In this document: piece after piece, positions 1-11,444 of the stretch
How the letters are laid out: every line of letters starts with the position of its first letter
How positions within the stretch are numbered: position 1 is the stretch's first letter
NCBI RefSeq assembly: GCF_000150275.1
Contig: NW_002060945.1
Span: 2,689,172-2,753,171, forward strand
Length of the DNA stretch: 64,000 bases
Direction of reading: 5' to 3'
Origin: Trichoplax adhaerens
Taxonomy: Eukaryota > Placozoa > Uniplacotomia > Trichoplacea > Trichoplacidae
The notes under the pieces: model-generated
Databases searched by the model: none
Seen by the model: only the letters and a program-made list of their open reading frames with translations
What the model was told of the DNA's origin: nothing
Position numbers and translations under genes: made by a program

Positions 1-1650
1 AATAAAACCGGAAATTGCTTTATGAGCATTTTTGCATGAGTTTCTTTCCTGGTTCTGGTTGGCTAATGGCTACGAGTGGCAAGCTCTGTAAAGCGATGCA
101 ATCTTAGCCGCCGTGAAGACGTTGATTGGATCAATATGTTATTTCTCCGTAGCTTTCATCAATAAATATGTCAAGCTATTCAACCATTTATTATTATCCT
201 GGTAATCATTTATAATAGGTCTCATGCTTTGACTAAAGAAAAAGATGAAACATTTCTATATCAACAAGGGTTTTGGAACAAGGTGATTGTGAATAAAATT
301 AGCCAATGTGGCGTAAAATGATTGCTTTTATTCCACATTACCCTTATTGGCGCAGCCAATCTCACCTAGCTCATTCATTCTCGTACCACATTTCAACTGC
401 AGTATAAGACTGTATGTATAGACCCTGTAGTCAATGGATTTGCCTTCAAATTAAAAAGTGAGATGTAAAGCCATCCATGTATACAGAAGAACCAAACTAA
501 TTAAATATCGTTTTCTCAAAATGATGTCGAGATGATAGAAAAGAGACATGGTGGATAAAGTTCATTCGTGCAAACATCATCTGAACGCTAATCTGCGATT
601 TCAGTGGAATGGATCTCAGGTACTGGTTACAGCAGTACACACTGAGTATACACTCTACAGTACAGTCTGTTAACGACTGCGCATTTACCCAATACCAATC
701 CATTCATGTTGCTAACATACTAATTAATGCTGTACTATAAAATAATTATTTCCACAGTCCATCTTCGCCTCGCAGTCAGTCAAACTTGTCGCCGAATCGT
801 GTCTAGTATCTAGGTGTACAGATTGTAAATAGAGTCATAGAGTAGTCTTCCTGACTCTTCCGTATACGAGGACACGAACGGAGAGAGACAGTGATGCTTA
901 AGGTCTTTAACCTTATGGTGCATGATAAGCTGAATTAAAGTATGGCTTTGTCGAAAGTATACTGAAGATAGAGGTCGAAGAAAAGCATTTTCTTTTCAAT
1001 TTACAGTACTGTAACTGAATGAAAGAAACAACCAACTGACTAAAATCACCCTGCTGATACGCTTCTCCATCGTTCAACCGCAGCACCCATAAAGGTAATT
1101 ACGGTGGCTCACAAGGCTCATATACCATCGATACTCGTGCAATAAAAAGAAAAACGCCAGATCCAACTACTGTACATTCGTAACTGCAATACAGTAATTC
1201 TTTCATCCCATTCAATGGGTCGTAAAACAAATTTTTATTCGTGCTACCAACTGTCCATACCCGCATGCACCCGAGGACATATCTAAGGTACTGCAGAAAT
1301 GTGCTGAAAGCTCGACCACCTCTGTCGATAAAAATATCCTGTACAGTACAGGAATCGGGCAGAAAGTAGTGAATGACTTCTACGATACTGTACAATTTAG
1401 ACCATACGAGTATAGCAAAGGTTGTTTGAATCATTGTTTACCGCTCTCAACTGAGATGTTAACTATTATTTTACACACCAATAATATTGAAAAATTTTGT
1501 CAATTTACTGTACGATTGTGTGTAAAAAACTTCGAATTTGCCTTCTACACTACCTACGACAATTGCTGTAGACAAACGAATAGTTTGGGTTCCTAATTAG
1601 TGTTACCGACATAAAATATTGTTCTAGAGGTCTGGAATTTGATATGCTGT
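1..1650. other. No recognisable gene (left edge, intergenic)
   Basis: I see no conserved protein, splice-consistent exon chain or RNA gene here. Short open frames exist on both strands (for example 497-703 and 1099-1434 on the minus strand), but they match no family I know and look like chance frames. The left edge could hold UTR of a neighbour outside the window. Confidence 0.5.
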
Positions 1651-1754
1651 CAGTACAGTACAGTACAGTACTGTACTGTACAGTACGTACTGTACGTACT
1701 GTACTGTAAGTGGTCAAACTTCCTGCACACGTACTGTACAGTACAGTACTGTAA
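1651..1754. repeat. (ACAGT)n palindromic repeat cluster upstream of dioxygenase 1
   Basis: Two blocks (1651-1708 and 1731-1754) consist almost only of the pentamer ACAGT and its reverse complement ACTGT. They switch orientation at GTAC or AGTACT centres, so each block can pair with itself. The cluster ends about 200 bp before the ATG at 1954. The same repeat recurs upstream of most other genes in the window. Confidence 0.9.
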
Positions 1755-1953
1755 ACTTTCAATTCTTTACCACTGTAATCTATACCTTCCCAAAAAATAC
1801 TTTCAAATAAAAAACTGCAATATATTGATATTGTCAATTATTAATGAATTATTCAATATTTTCAAGTCTGCTGTTAGTCCTCTCATAATCATATGCAATC
1901 GAAGTGAGCACAGCCTGATTTCCATCATCTTTGCGATCGAATGATACCTAAGA

Positions 1954-3129
1954 ATGCTATTTAAACTACTTCGACAATCATACTGGAAATCGTCATCTCA
2001 AGCGACATGGATGAAAATGAGACATTCCTATCGTGCTGAGCGATATCGAGATTATTCAACCAGTTATCTAAAACATGATGGTCCTGTACCACCATTAAGC
2101 GTACCAGTCCAATTGGCCGGTAGAAAATTTTTACCCGGTTCGTGGCATCATCAATTTCCTCAACAGCTCAATAATCCTCAATCGGACTTCCCACATGTCG
2201 TTACACCATCCAATACTACTGATACAGCAAAGCTATCCTTAACTGATTGGGCTACTGTTGTTCGCCAATACTTAGATGATAATTTAACTAAATACGGAGC
2301 TATTCTAGTACGATCATTACCCATCCAAAATGAAGCACATTTTTCACACTTAGTCAGTCAGTTAAAGTATAACCCTCAAAGTTATAAAGGAGGTCTTGGA
2401 TATCGACAACAGAAATTAACCAATGTCATGACAGCCAGCGATGAACCAAAAGAATATAGCATCGAATTACATAATGAAATGGCTTACTTACCCAATTGGG
2501 CTGATCTGATTATATTTTATTGCAAGACACCTCCAGCATTAGGTTATGGTGGTCATACTTGTATTGCTAAAGTCAGCGATTATGTCGATCGATTAGGTCA
2601 AGACATTATTCAACCGTTTCTTAAACGAGGCGTTCGATATCAATGCCATCTATTTAGTCAAGATTCTATACCTAATGCTTACTTGACATGGCAACAATCA
2701 TTCCAAACTAAGGAAAAAGCAGAAGTAGAAGAATTCTGTACTAATGCTGGTTATACATACAAATGGGATGACAGTGAAAATCTAACCTATTATATCGATC
2801 TACCAGCCGCTGTGAATCATTCCAAGACAAATCAACTTTCATGGTTTAATCAAATTTATCAACATACACCGACTTATACAGTAGAACATCCTTCCTTCGA
2901 GAATATAGATATACCATTAGATAAACATCTTTGTCAATGCTATTACGGTGACGGCGGTAAAATTAGCGAGGATACACTATTTCGTATGCGAAGTATTAAT
3001 TGGCAAGTAGCTGTAGGATTTGAATGGCAAACAGGCGATCTTCTATTTTTAGATAATGTTTTAGTACAACACTCTAGATTAAGCTTCGAAGGTCCTCGAA
3101 AAATCTTCGTCAGTATAATGAATTATTAG
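1954..3129 (+). CDS. Clavaminate synthase-like 2-oxoglutarate/Fe(II) dioxygenase, copy 1
   Basis: A single-exon 391-aa protein of the TauD/clavaminate-synthase-like superfamily, which uses Fe(II), O2 and 2-oxoglutarate to oxidise small molecules. The metal triad is readable: H173 and E175 in LHNEMAY (the HxE form seen in clavaminate synthase, not HxD) and H373 in VQHSRLSFEGPRK, with R382 as the likely 2-oxoglutarate anchor. The arrangement recalls the plant protein At3g21360. Residues 1-28 hold many Arg/Lys and no acidic residue, so a mitochondrial presequence is plausible. The start is the first ATG of the frame. An AATAAA lies at 3231, about 100 bp after the stop. The substrate is unknown. 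Copy 2 follows 2.4 kb downstream on the same strand with no gaps after residue 40. Confidence 0.88.
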   Translation: MLFKLLRQSYWKSSSQATWMKMRHSYRAERYRDYSTSYLKHDGPVPPLSVPVQLAGRKFLPGSWHHQFPQQLNNPQSDFPHVVTPSNTTDTAKLSLTDWATVVRQYLDDNLTKYGAILVRSLPIQNEAHFSHLVSQLKYNPQSYKGGLGYRQQKLTNVMTASDEPKEYSIELHNEMAYLPNWADLIIFYCKTPPALGYGGHTCIAKVSDYVDRLGQDIIQPFLKRGVRYQCHLFSQDSIPNAYLTWQQSFQTKEKAEVEEFCTNAGYTYKWDDSENLTYYIDLPAAVNHSKTNQLSWFNQIYQHTPTYTVEHPSFENIDIPLDKHLCQCYYGDGGKISEDTLFRMRSINWQVAVGFEWQTGDLLFLDNVLVQHSRLSFEGPRKIFVSIMNY

Positions 3130-5496
3130 CTCTTATCACATTAATACCAGTAATATTTTTACATTGATGACAACTTGTTTATAATCCTTAGAGATGAATT
3201 TCTTATGCGTACAATGCTGAGTAAAATATCAATAAATTACCGTCTTAATGAATATTAAAATTTGATAGAAATAATGATATGATAAGCGAAACGTACCTAC
3301 TCAAGCACCGATAGTTACGATATTCAATTCGTACATCTACGTTATAAATTTTTTGGTGCTCGATATTTTACAAGCAAATCAGCTTAACTAATATAATACG
3401 TAAATAATCATGGTAAATTCAACCATATGCTTATAAATTAAAGTAAGTCAACTATATTACAATTATTCTTTTACGGCTATCTGTCTATCTATCTACTATC
3501 TATCTGTCCATGTATCTATGCAAAGTAAAGCAAAGATTTGTCTACACTTCGTACACAATCTAAATTATCGTATCTCATGTCTACTTAGGATTAAAAATAT
3601 TTGAACTATGCTATAGACACAATAGCAAGATGTTCATATCCCTAGTCTAGTCCAAGATTATTTCCGAATAGAATCATAGAGACTGTTTTATGTTAGTCTT
3701 AGAATAATGCCTAATTTCTATTCTTCTTTCGATTAATTGAGTCTAGCAAAGGAGGCCTACTGTACGTTCTAACCCTTATCTAGAGCTAAGTGCTGATTGA
3801 TTGGAAGCACTTACAAGATCTCTGCAGTTCTTATTAATCTCTTAAAGCTGTTTTCACACTTGCTATTATTCTAATAAGGATCAGAAATTATCTCTTTCTG
3901 CTAAAAATTCAAATATGAAATGATTACTGCAGAAGAGTCTATGCAATGCAATTCTTACTAATCGTTGGTTGGGCTGATGTAAACGGCCTAGTCGATTAGT
4001 TTAAATGTTTTGATCGATAATTAATTGAATACTATCCATTGGATAGGCCATTCAAATTTTCTGCTTATTGCGAGATGGATATCTTCCTTTTAGAAATTGA
4101 ATGCTGTAAATATTTAGCGTGGAATATCACTTACCGTGATTCATTCAAGTAAATTAAATTCCCTTAAATTAAAATTAAATTTCGACTGCGAATGATATAT
4201 AGTAAAATGTTCGGTAGTACGATATATTTACGACTAAAGTGCTTTTCACAATTATTAAATATCTTGCCGCCGGATTAGTAATAAACAACATATAGAAAAG
4301 CCCCTTCTACTGAGATATTATGTGTGTTCTTGGAGTCAGCCAAAACCATTAACTGAGTAATGGTAGATTCCTCTTTTTTTTATTTTCTATAGCAATCCAA
4401 TTATGTTAAATTAATTAAGCAACGAATAACTATTTACTGTATTAGTATAGCTTATTCCTGTGATTAGATATTGTAGTGATTTCAGCTAATTACAATAGTT
4501 TTGTCCGTGCAATACAGTGATAGTATGTAGTGTAGAACTGTATGCCTTGATAAAGTAAGTGTTGATAAGGCTAACAACCCCGTACACGACAGATATCCAG
4601 TTTCTACTTTTACAGGTCTAATATACTTTCATGACATGATTTTTATTGACTAAATCATACGATATATATATGTAAAGCCAAGTTTTATTACTTGCCAAAC
4701 TTAATTAATTAATCAATCGGCAATTGTTGATGATAATACAGTACCGGATAAAAGGACAATAGGCCGAGTTATTCAGCAGTTGGTTCTTTTTATTCTTTTG
4801 TCTATACTCGAATTCCCTTGTGAGTAGTCCCATCTTTCTACATATAGACGCCTAGAATTGTTTAGATTTATTTTAGGTTATGCTGATATAGGCGTAGTAG
4901 CTTAATATCGCAATGTTAACTTATTGTTCGAATACTTTTATGACCGTAGCGTGAGATACGCACTAGCAAGGTACAGTATATCGAATGCTAAAGTAGCAAT
5001 GGTAAATTAAATACTGAGCATATAATTTTAATTAACTTGGAACCAGTAATTAAAGGGTAATACTGTATATCATAGTAAATCTAACAATATAAAAAGGCTA
5101 AGTTTCATTACTGGTAAGACATTGGCGTCCTTATATCTTATTAATCTTATTAAGCTAACTTAGCTATTCGAGAAATACTAACTAGCACTACAAAGTGAGT
5201 GATACTAGAAAAGCACTGAATGAAACGCTTCAGTTTAGCTGTTATTTATAGTTTTCCCATAGGGCCTGTGTGCTGGCTAGCATTAATGCTTTTCTTTAAT
5301 ATTGGTTTTGATCTACCGGCATAAAAAACTAGTTCAGGCCGAGTTTACGAACAGATCTCATTGGAACGCCCGTAGTTGATCGAATTCGATTGCTTAAACT
5401 ATAATTATTGAAGAGTAATTTTGATTATCAACCCTATCAGATCCAGCAACATAGCTCGTTTGATTCTATTATCTTCGTGATTAAAATGCTCAAAGA
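3130..5496. other. Intergenic spacer between the two dioxygenases
   Basis: No gene seen. It holds a short TCTA/TCTG microsatellite at about 3478-3520. The block 4390-5070 has a diverged but clear second copy at about 9320-10060. The stretch at about 3225-3310 resembles the 3' flank of copy 2 (6890-6970). The spacer therefore appears to be part of the duplicated unit. Confidence 0.6.
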
Positions 5497-6687
5497 ATGG
5501 CCTATAAACTAATCAGTCGTTACTACAAAAAGTTATCGCAACAAAGTAGAATGCAATGGAGAACATGGATGTACAAAAGATATTGTTTCAATAGTCAGTC
5601 ATATCGAGATTATTCAAGTGCTTTTCTACAAAATGAAAGCCCTTTACCAGAACTAAGCGTCCCAGTCCAACTAGCTGGTAGAAAGTATTTACCCGGTTCG
5701 TGGCATCATCAGTTTCCACAACAGCTTAACAATCCTCAACCTGATTTTCCACATGTCGTTACTCCATCTAATACTACTGATGCAGCAAATTTATCCTTAA
5801 CCGACTGGGCTACTGTTGTTCGCCAATACTTAGATGATAATTTAACTAAATATGGGGCGGTTCTGGTACGATCATTACCCATCCAAAATGAAACACATTT
5901 TTCACAGTTAGTTAGTCAACTAAAATATAACCCTCAATCTTATAAAGGAGGTATAGGAAATCGGCATAGCAAGGTAACCAATGTCATGACAGCCAGCGAT
6001 GAACCAAAAGAATGCAGTATTGAATTACATAATGAAATGGCTTACTCACCTAATTGGTCTGATCTTATTATTTTCTATTGCAAGATACCTCCTGCATTAG
6101 GTCATGGTGGACATACTTGTATTGCTAAAGTCAGCGATTATGTCGATCGATTAGGCCAAGATATTACTCAACCATTTCTTAAACGAGGCCTTCGATATCA
6201 AAACTATCTATTTAGCCAAGGTTCTGTACCTTATAAATACATTACATGGCAACAATCATTCCAAACTAAGGAAAAAGCAGAGGTAGAAGAATTCTGTACT
6301 AATGCAGGTTACACATATAAATGGGATGACAATGAAAATCTAACCTATTATATCGATCTACCTGCCGTTGTAAATCATTCCAAGACAAGTAAACTTTCAT
6401 GGTTTAATCAAATTTATCAACATTCGCCAACATATACCAGAGAACATCCTTCTTTCGAAGTTGCAGATTTACCATTAGACAAACATCCGCTTCAATGCTA
6501 TTTCGGTGACGGTGGTGAAATTAGTGAGGATATACTATTTTACATGCGTAGTGTTAATTGGCAAGTAGCTGTCGGGTTTGAATGGCAAGCTGGGGATGTC
6601 CTGTTTTTGGATAATGTTTTAGTACAGCATTCCAGATTGAGTTTTGAGGGTCCTCGAAAAGTTTACGTCAGTATAATGAACTATTAG
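5497..6687 (+). CDS. Clavaminate synthase-like 2-oxoglutarate/Fe(II) dioxygenase, copy 2
   Basis: Single-exon, 396 aa, a tandem paralogue of the gene at 1954. The two align without gaps once the first ~40 residues, which differ, are passed. The catalytic set is conserved at H178, E180, H378 and R387, so both copies look active. The N-terminus is again rich in Arg/Lys and Tyr with no acidic residue in the first 38, compatible with mitochondrial import but of different sequence from copy 1. Unlike copy 1, no (ACAGT)n cluster precedes it, suggesting different regulation. Substrate differences cannot be read from sequence. Confidence 0.88.
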   Translation: MAYKLISRYYKKLSQQSRMQWRTWMYKRYCFNSQSYRDYSSAFLQNESPLPELSVPVQLAGRKYLPGSWHHQFPQQLNNPQPDFPHVVTPSNTTDAANLSLTDWATVVRQYLDDNLTKYGAVLVRSLPIQNETHFSQLVSQLKYNPQSYKGGIGNRHSKVTNVMTASDEPKECSIELHNEMAYSPNWSDLIIFYCKIPPALGHGGHTCIAKVSDYVDRLGQDITQPFLKRGLRYQNYLFSQGSVPYKYITWQQSFQTKEKAEVEEFCTNAGYTYKWDDNENLTYYIDLPAVVNHSKTSKLSWFNQIYQHSPTYTREHPSFEVADLPLDKHPLQCYFGDGGEISEDILFYMRSVNWQVAVGFEWQAGDVLFLDNVLVQHSRLSFEGPRKVYVSIMNY

Positions 6688-9600
6688 TTCTTATAACAGT
6701 ATTGTATCGATGGCTGAACTTATTTACGCATGTTTATTATATTATCCGCATAGGAAAATGATTTAGATGGATGTTTACCGATAATACGTATATACTTGAT
6801 CAACTTTTTTCAGAGAATCGCATAACATCGTAGTAATTCCATTAGCTTTCCAACCGCAATTGCTTTCGGATATGTACTAGCAAACTACGAAATTATTTAA
6901 TATTATTAAGATTTGGTAAAGATAATGGTATATTAATCGAGCCTGTCAGTTCAAGTAATGCAATAATCCGGTACATTAATTATAGCAAAACAATATTAAT
7001 TAAACTTATACGAGGGCGGTATATGCGTGTACGCATGCTATCATCTAAAATTTTTAAACTGAATAGATTTAAGCTTCTAATATTTTTACTAGTACTTGTA
7101 TTTTTTAATCAATGCGAATTGATAGTTTCAGGCATCCAATTTTATAATATTCTCACTCTTGCTACTCTATACGCATACTCGTATGGCATGCAATTCATGC
7201 TATCTCCATCTTTAGATAGATGTAGACCATTTTTAACTATTAAAATTATACTTGGTATCTGGTAAAACCTATGGCATTCGTTCTTGAGATTTAACTATCC
7301 TAATTATTGCTATTTTAGGCAGTAAGTTAACTACATACGCCAATAAAGAGTCTCAAAAGTAGCATGACAAGGTTTCGATTTCTTATGTAAATAACAAATC
7401 AGTTCAATTTTCTTACCAAGAACTATCAGCAGTTAACTTTATCTAATAAATTTCGAACTATTTACTATATCTGAATTATTTATCTTGCTATAAACATTAC
7501 TCTACCTGATGAACTTGCTTAGTCTTATCTACCAGTGGAATATCTTGCTCGTGACACTTTGCGAAAATAGATTGTAGTATTTTATTAGTACTTTGATAAC
7601 AAACAGTGCGCAGCTCATGAAGTTCTTAAAGAACTTCAAAGAATTTCATGCTAAATTTGTACCCGAGAGATTAAGTAAGTTGGCTAATAAGCACTGAAAT
7701 TACTCGGATTACAGCGCTGTACAGTATAGTTACACAGTGAATAAAAAAAAATACAGAACTACCTATTGAGCATCTAAAGTCTAAAGCCTCTATTACAGTT
7801 AACTATTAATACGTATGCCATTTGTTTATTAAACACCTCCTCTAGTATTCATAATAAATAGTAGAGCCCGAAAATATCGACATTCACTCCGGCCGGTACT
7901 TTCGCGGATAAAGGCTATGGTTGAGAAGCTACTGTAGTTATAGAGTACAGACGATCACACAAATTATGAAAAGGAAGAAAAGTACTTTATTTAGAACATA
8001 TAGGCAAATAGCAGGCTCCTACAACGCCAGGCATCGCTTGACCATGGTAATAACATTAAGTTGATCGGGCTACCTATATCTTCACTAATAGTATTCTAGA
8101 TTATCTTAATTTATCAACTGAATAAACGGCCCTTTTTATCCTCTACACATAAATGATAGAGAACTACAACTCCTAGTCAATAGCAATTTCAGAGGGCACT
8201 CTTTTTTACCATTTTAAAATTTATATCTAACTATCGATATGGATACTATGCTAATTATGCCAATCATTAATTCCTATTGCAGGGCTGGATAAAATATTAC
8301 TGTTAACAGACATAAAACATCTAAACTAACTATAAAAAATTTAGCATGCAGCACATATTGATCGAATCCGGCTACGTTTTAATGAAGTTTTGTTTCAAAG
8401 AAAATGGGCATAGCTCGCTCAAGGTGTAATTAGCAAAACAACATGAACGATACAAGTATTGAATTTTATGCTGTCTACAAGTTTATATTACTTGGCTATT
8501 GAAATTGGTATCTATACTTGTTTTGCCTACCATTAATTTAGATTGTAAAAATCTTGATAACATTTTAGTAGGAATAAAAGTAAATATTTTCGAAAATTCA
8601 AAATTTCATGTACATTGGTTGATATTGGCTAAATTTTAATGAAGTTATCCGTCAAGAAAGACGCAATTGAAGATGTATTACTGTAAACAGTAACAGTCTC
8701 AATTATAATACAATTAGATACTAATCTATTTTCCGAGTACATCTATGATATGAAATGATGTATTATATCATCGATTTAGTAATTCTTCTAAGGTAAATTC
8801 ATTCATGGCCGCAGAAATGCTGAATTTGGTACATCATACCTCTTAAATTAATCGAAAGGCTTTCAAAATATCCCTACTTAGATAGACGCCTACTGGTAAT
8901 ACGCACCATATATATACATTTGATTCAATTTTTCAAAGAGTCGCATAAATACGTTGCAGTAATTCCATTAGCTTTCCAGTCACATTACTTTCGAATATGT
9001 GCTGGCAAATTACGGAATTAATTAAGATTTGGTAATGATGGTAATATAATAATTGTTATAATTAATCGAAGCCTGCCAGTTCAGGCAATGATCCAGTACA
9101 GTAGTTACAGCATAACAATTCTTAACTTATACTAGGCATTATACGCGCGTATGTTATTAAATAAAATTTTTTACTCAATACATTTAAGCTTCTAATATCT
9201 TACTAGTAAGTGTATTTTTAAATCAGACCGAATTGATAGTCTCATAATATTCTCATTCTGCTACGCTATGTGCATGCTCATATGGCATGCTATTCATGCT
9301 ATTTTCATCTCTAGATAGCTATTTTACTACTGTGCTTCCAACTAAATTAAATTAAGTAACGGGTAGCTATTTACTATTCTGGTAGTTCCTATTAATTATC
9401 AGCTATTCGGTTCCAAATTCTTTAGGTCTAGTACACTTTCCTGACACAATTTACTAAAATATACAATATACTGTATATAAAAAGCCAACTTTTAGTTACT
9501 TGCCAAACTTATCATCCTTAATGAATCAGCAACTGTTGATGGGATATAATACCCGGGTACATAATAAAGAGACAGCAGGCCTATTAATTAGGATCAGCAG

Positions 9601-11444
9601 GTAGTTCTTTTTTATTCTTATAACTATTTTTCCAATCCTCTAAATTAGTCGATAACGATTGTTCATTAACGATCTAACTACTTCATATTAGCACTTGTAT
9701 GTAAGTTCAGAATTGTTTATATTTATTCTAGGTTTTGCTGGTATAAGCGTATCAGCAGAAAGTCGCGATTTTAAGCTATTGTTCAGATATTTTATAGTCA
9801 TAGCGTAAGATACACTATAATAAGTAAAAGTATTTCGAATGCTAGGATCATAAGAATACGTTAATGTCACAAAGGTGGCTTCATGAACGGTCTTAAATTA
9901 AAATTACGGTTTACCTTACCGTCTCCAACGCCTAGTTCTATACAGTAGTATGACTGCTTGATCAATTTGTTAAGGAGCACAGTTTCGTACGCTAATAATA
10001 GAATACTGAGCATATAATTTCAACTAATTTTGAACGAATAAATAAAGGACAGTACCGGTACTTACGTAACTCAATCATGAAGGAAATTTAATTATTGGTT
10101 TATAAAAATAAACCAGACAACAACAATAAAGTTATTGGTTTACACTGTTAGCAGTGCTATCGTTTCTAATTCATTTTAACTGCTTTTTAAGATTTGCTAA
10201 TACAAATCTATAAAGTAAAATATGCTATGTTGTTAGACTTTCTTTTCGACATTTTTACTCTTGCTGTACTATCGATGGTGGTAAATGGCATATGATATTT
10301 TCCGTCTTTATACAACTATAAAACGTTTTTTTAATTCTGAAGCTTACGATACCAGTATAGCTAGCCAGATCTATGATACCCTTCAAACTAAGAAGTGCAT
10401 GGCATTATTATCAGCATATAGGAGTAATTATGTTCGACTGGTCGTGGATCTTTATGATTTACATTCTTCTAATTAATCTTAATTTATTTACTGAATAAGC
10501 AGTTCTTTTACGTCTTATTTAATCGTATTTTCTATTGATGGTATTAGGGGATTACTACCGTAACTTTTAGTGTATAGTTGGCCACGATTATCGATATGAT
10601 ACTAATCACACTAATCAAGAACTTGCACAATTTTCTAAAACTATTTATGATTAAGGCTGATATCGTATTCTTGCTTCAATAATTCCTCGAACTTGTACAA
10701 GCTTACAACTATGGACCCCTAAATATTATCGCATCTCTCAATTGATAAATATAAACTTTCGAATTTTTGTTTTAATTTCTGATAGAATGATCCTAAAGTA
10801 AATAGACTTTATTTTATTGCAATATTATACTTTCAAATTCAATAGAGTCCCTTTCCAGTAAATTTTAGCTAATATTGCAATTACAACAAGAGTTGCATTA
10901 TCTGGCTTAAGTTTAAATTGACTTTATTCAAATCGAAATGATAGAAAATAGAATCATCAAGCAATAATGACGAATGGCGTAATGTACGTGTATGAATACA
11001 AATAGTCAATTTCTACCACCATATAGTTACGGCTACAGTAGTTACAACAATTACCCGCATAATTATAATAGATATTTATGACTTATTTAATCTTGAGAAT
11101 ATATTTAAAGTAATTTAAAACGTTATATCTAAAAAATGTCCTTCCAGCTTATTATTGGTATGGTAGACATTTAATAGCGCATTTGCATAGCGGGATAGTA
11201 GTAATTGTCATTTTCAGAATGACAGTGTCAAAATTATATTAGCTATATTGCAAGGCAATATGCATTACTTTACAGTACAGATAGTCCTAAAATGTAGACG
11301 GTAATAATGAACAGTTAATAATACGTGAGTATTTCTGCCCTTAGACAATCAAATAAAAAATGATCTTATATTCTAACTACATCCTAAGGGGTAAAACTAT
11401 CAGGTGAACAGTGTGTGTACTATGGGATTCAATCCTAATTCTAT
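6688..11444. other. Long spacer with decayed copies of dioxygenase flanks
   Basis: No intact gene. About 6780-7220 (the 3' flank of dioxygenase 2) recurs at about 8890-9310, and about 4390-5070 (5' side of dioxygenase 2) recurs at about 9320-10060. Around 8040-8270 also resembles about 10430-10640. A short open frame at 10285-10476 begins MAY, as dioxygenase 2 does, and may be a remnant of a third copy, but the match is weak. The 80-codon frame at 7023-7265 is broken in its second copy, so it is probably not a gene. Confidence 0.6.
8890..10060. repeat. Diverged direct copy of dioxygenase 3' and 5' flanks
   Basis: 8890-9310 aligns by eye with 6780-7220: shared stretches include TAATTCCATTAGCTTTCCA, AAGATTTGGTAA and TTTAAGCTTCTAATAT. 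9320-10060 aligns with 4390-5070: shared stretches include TTACTTGCCAAACTTA and ATACTGAGCATATAATTT. Many small indels separate the copies. A 3'-flank copy immediately followed by a 5'-flank copy is what would remain of an old tandem array of dioxygenase units after gene loss. Confidence 0.75.

Noticed and set aside
1099-1434. 111-codon minus-strand frame near the left edge
   Set aside because: No recognisable motif, and composition is like the surrounding non-coding DNA.
1651-1754. CRISPR-like or telomere-like array
   Set aside because: There are no unique spacers, the unit is 5 bp and inverts, and the setting is a metazoan nuclear genome.
7023-7265. 80-codon hydrophobic frame after dioxygenase 2
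   Set aside because: Its duplicated counterpart at about 9150-9310 is interrupted by indels and a stop, so coding constraint is unlikely.
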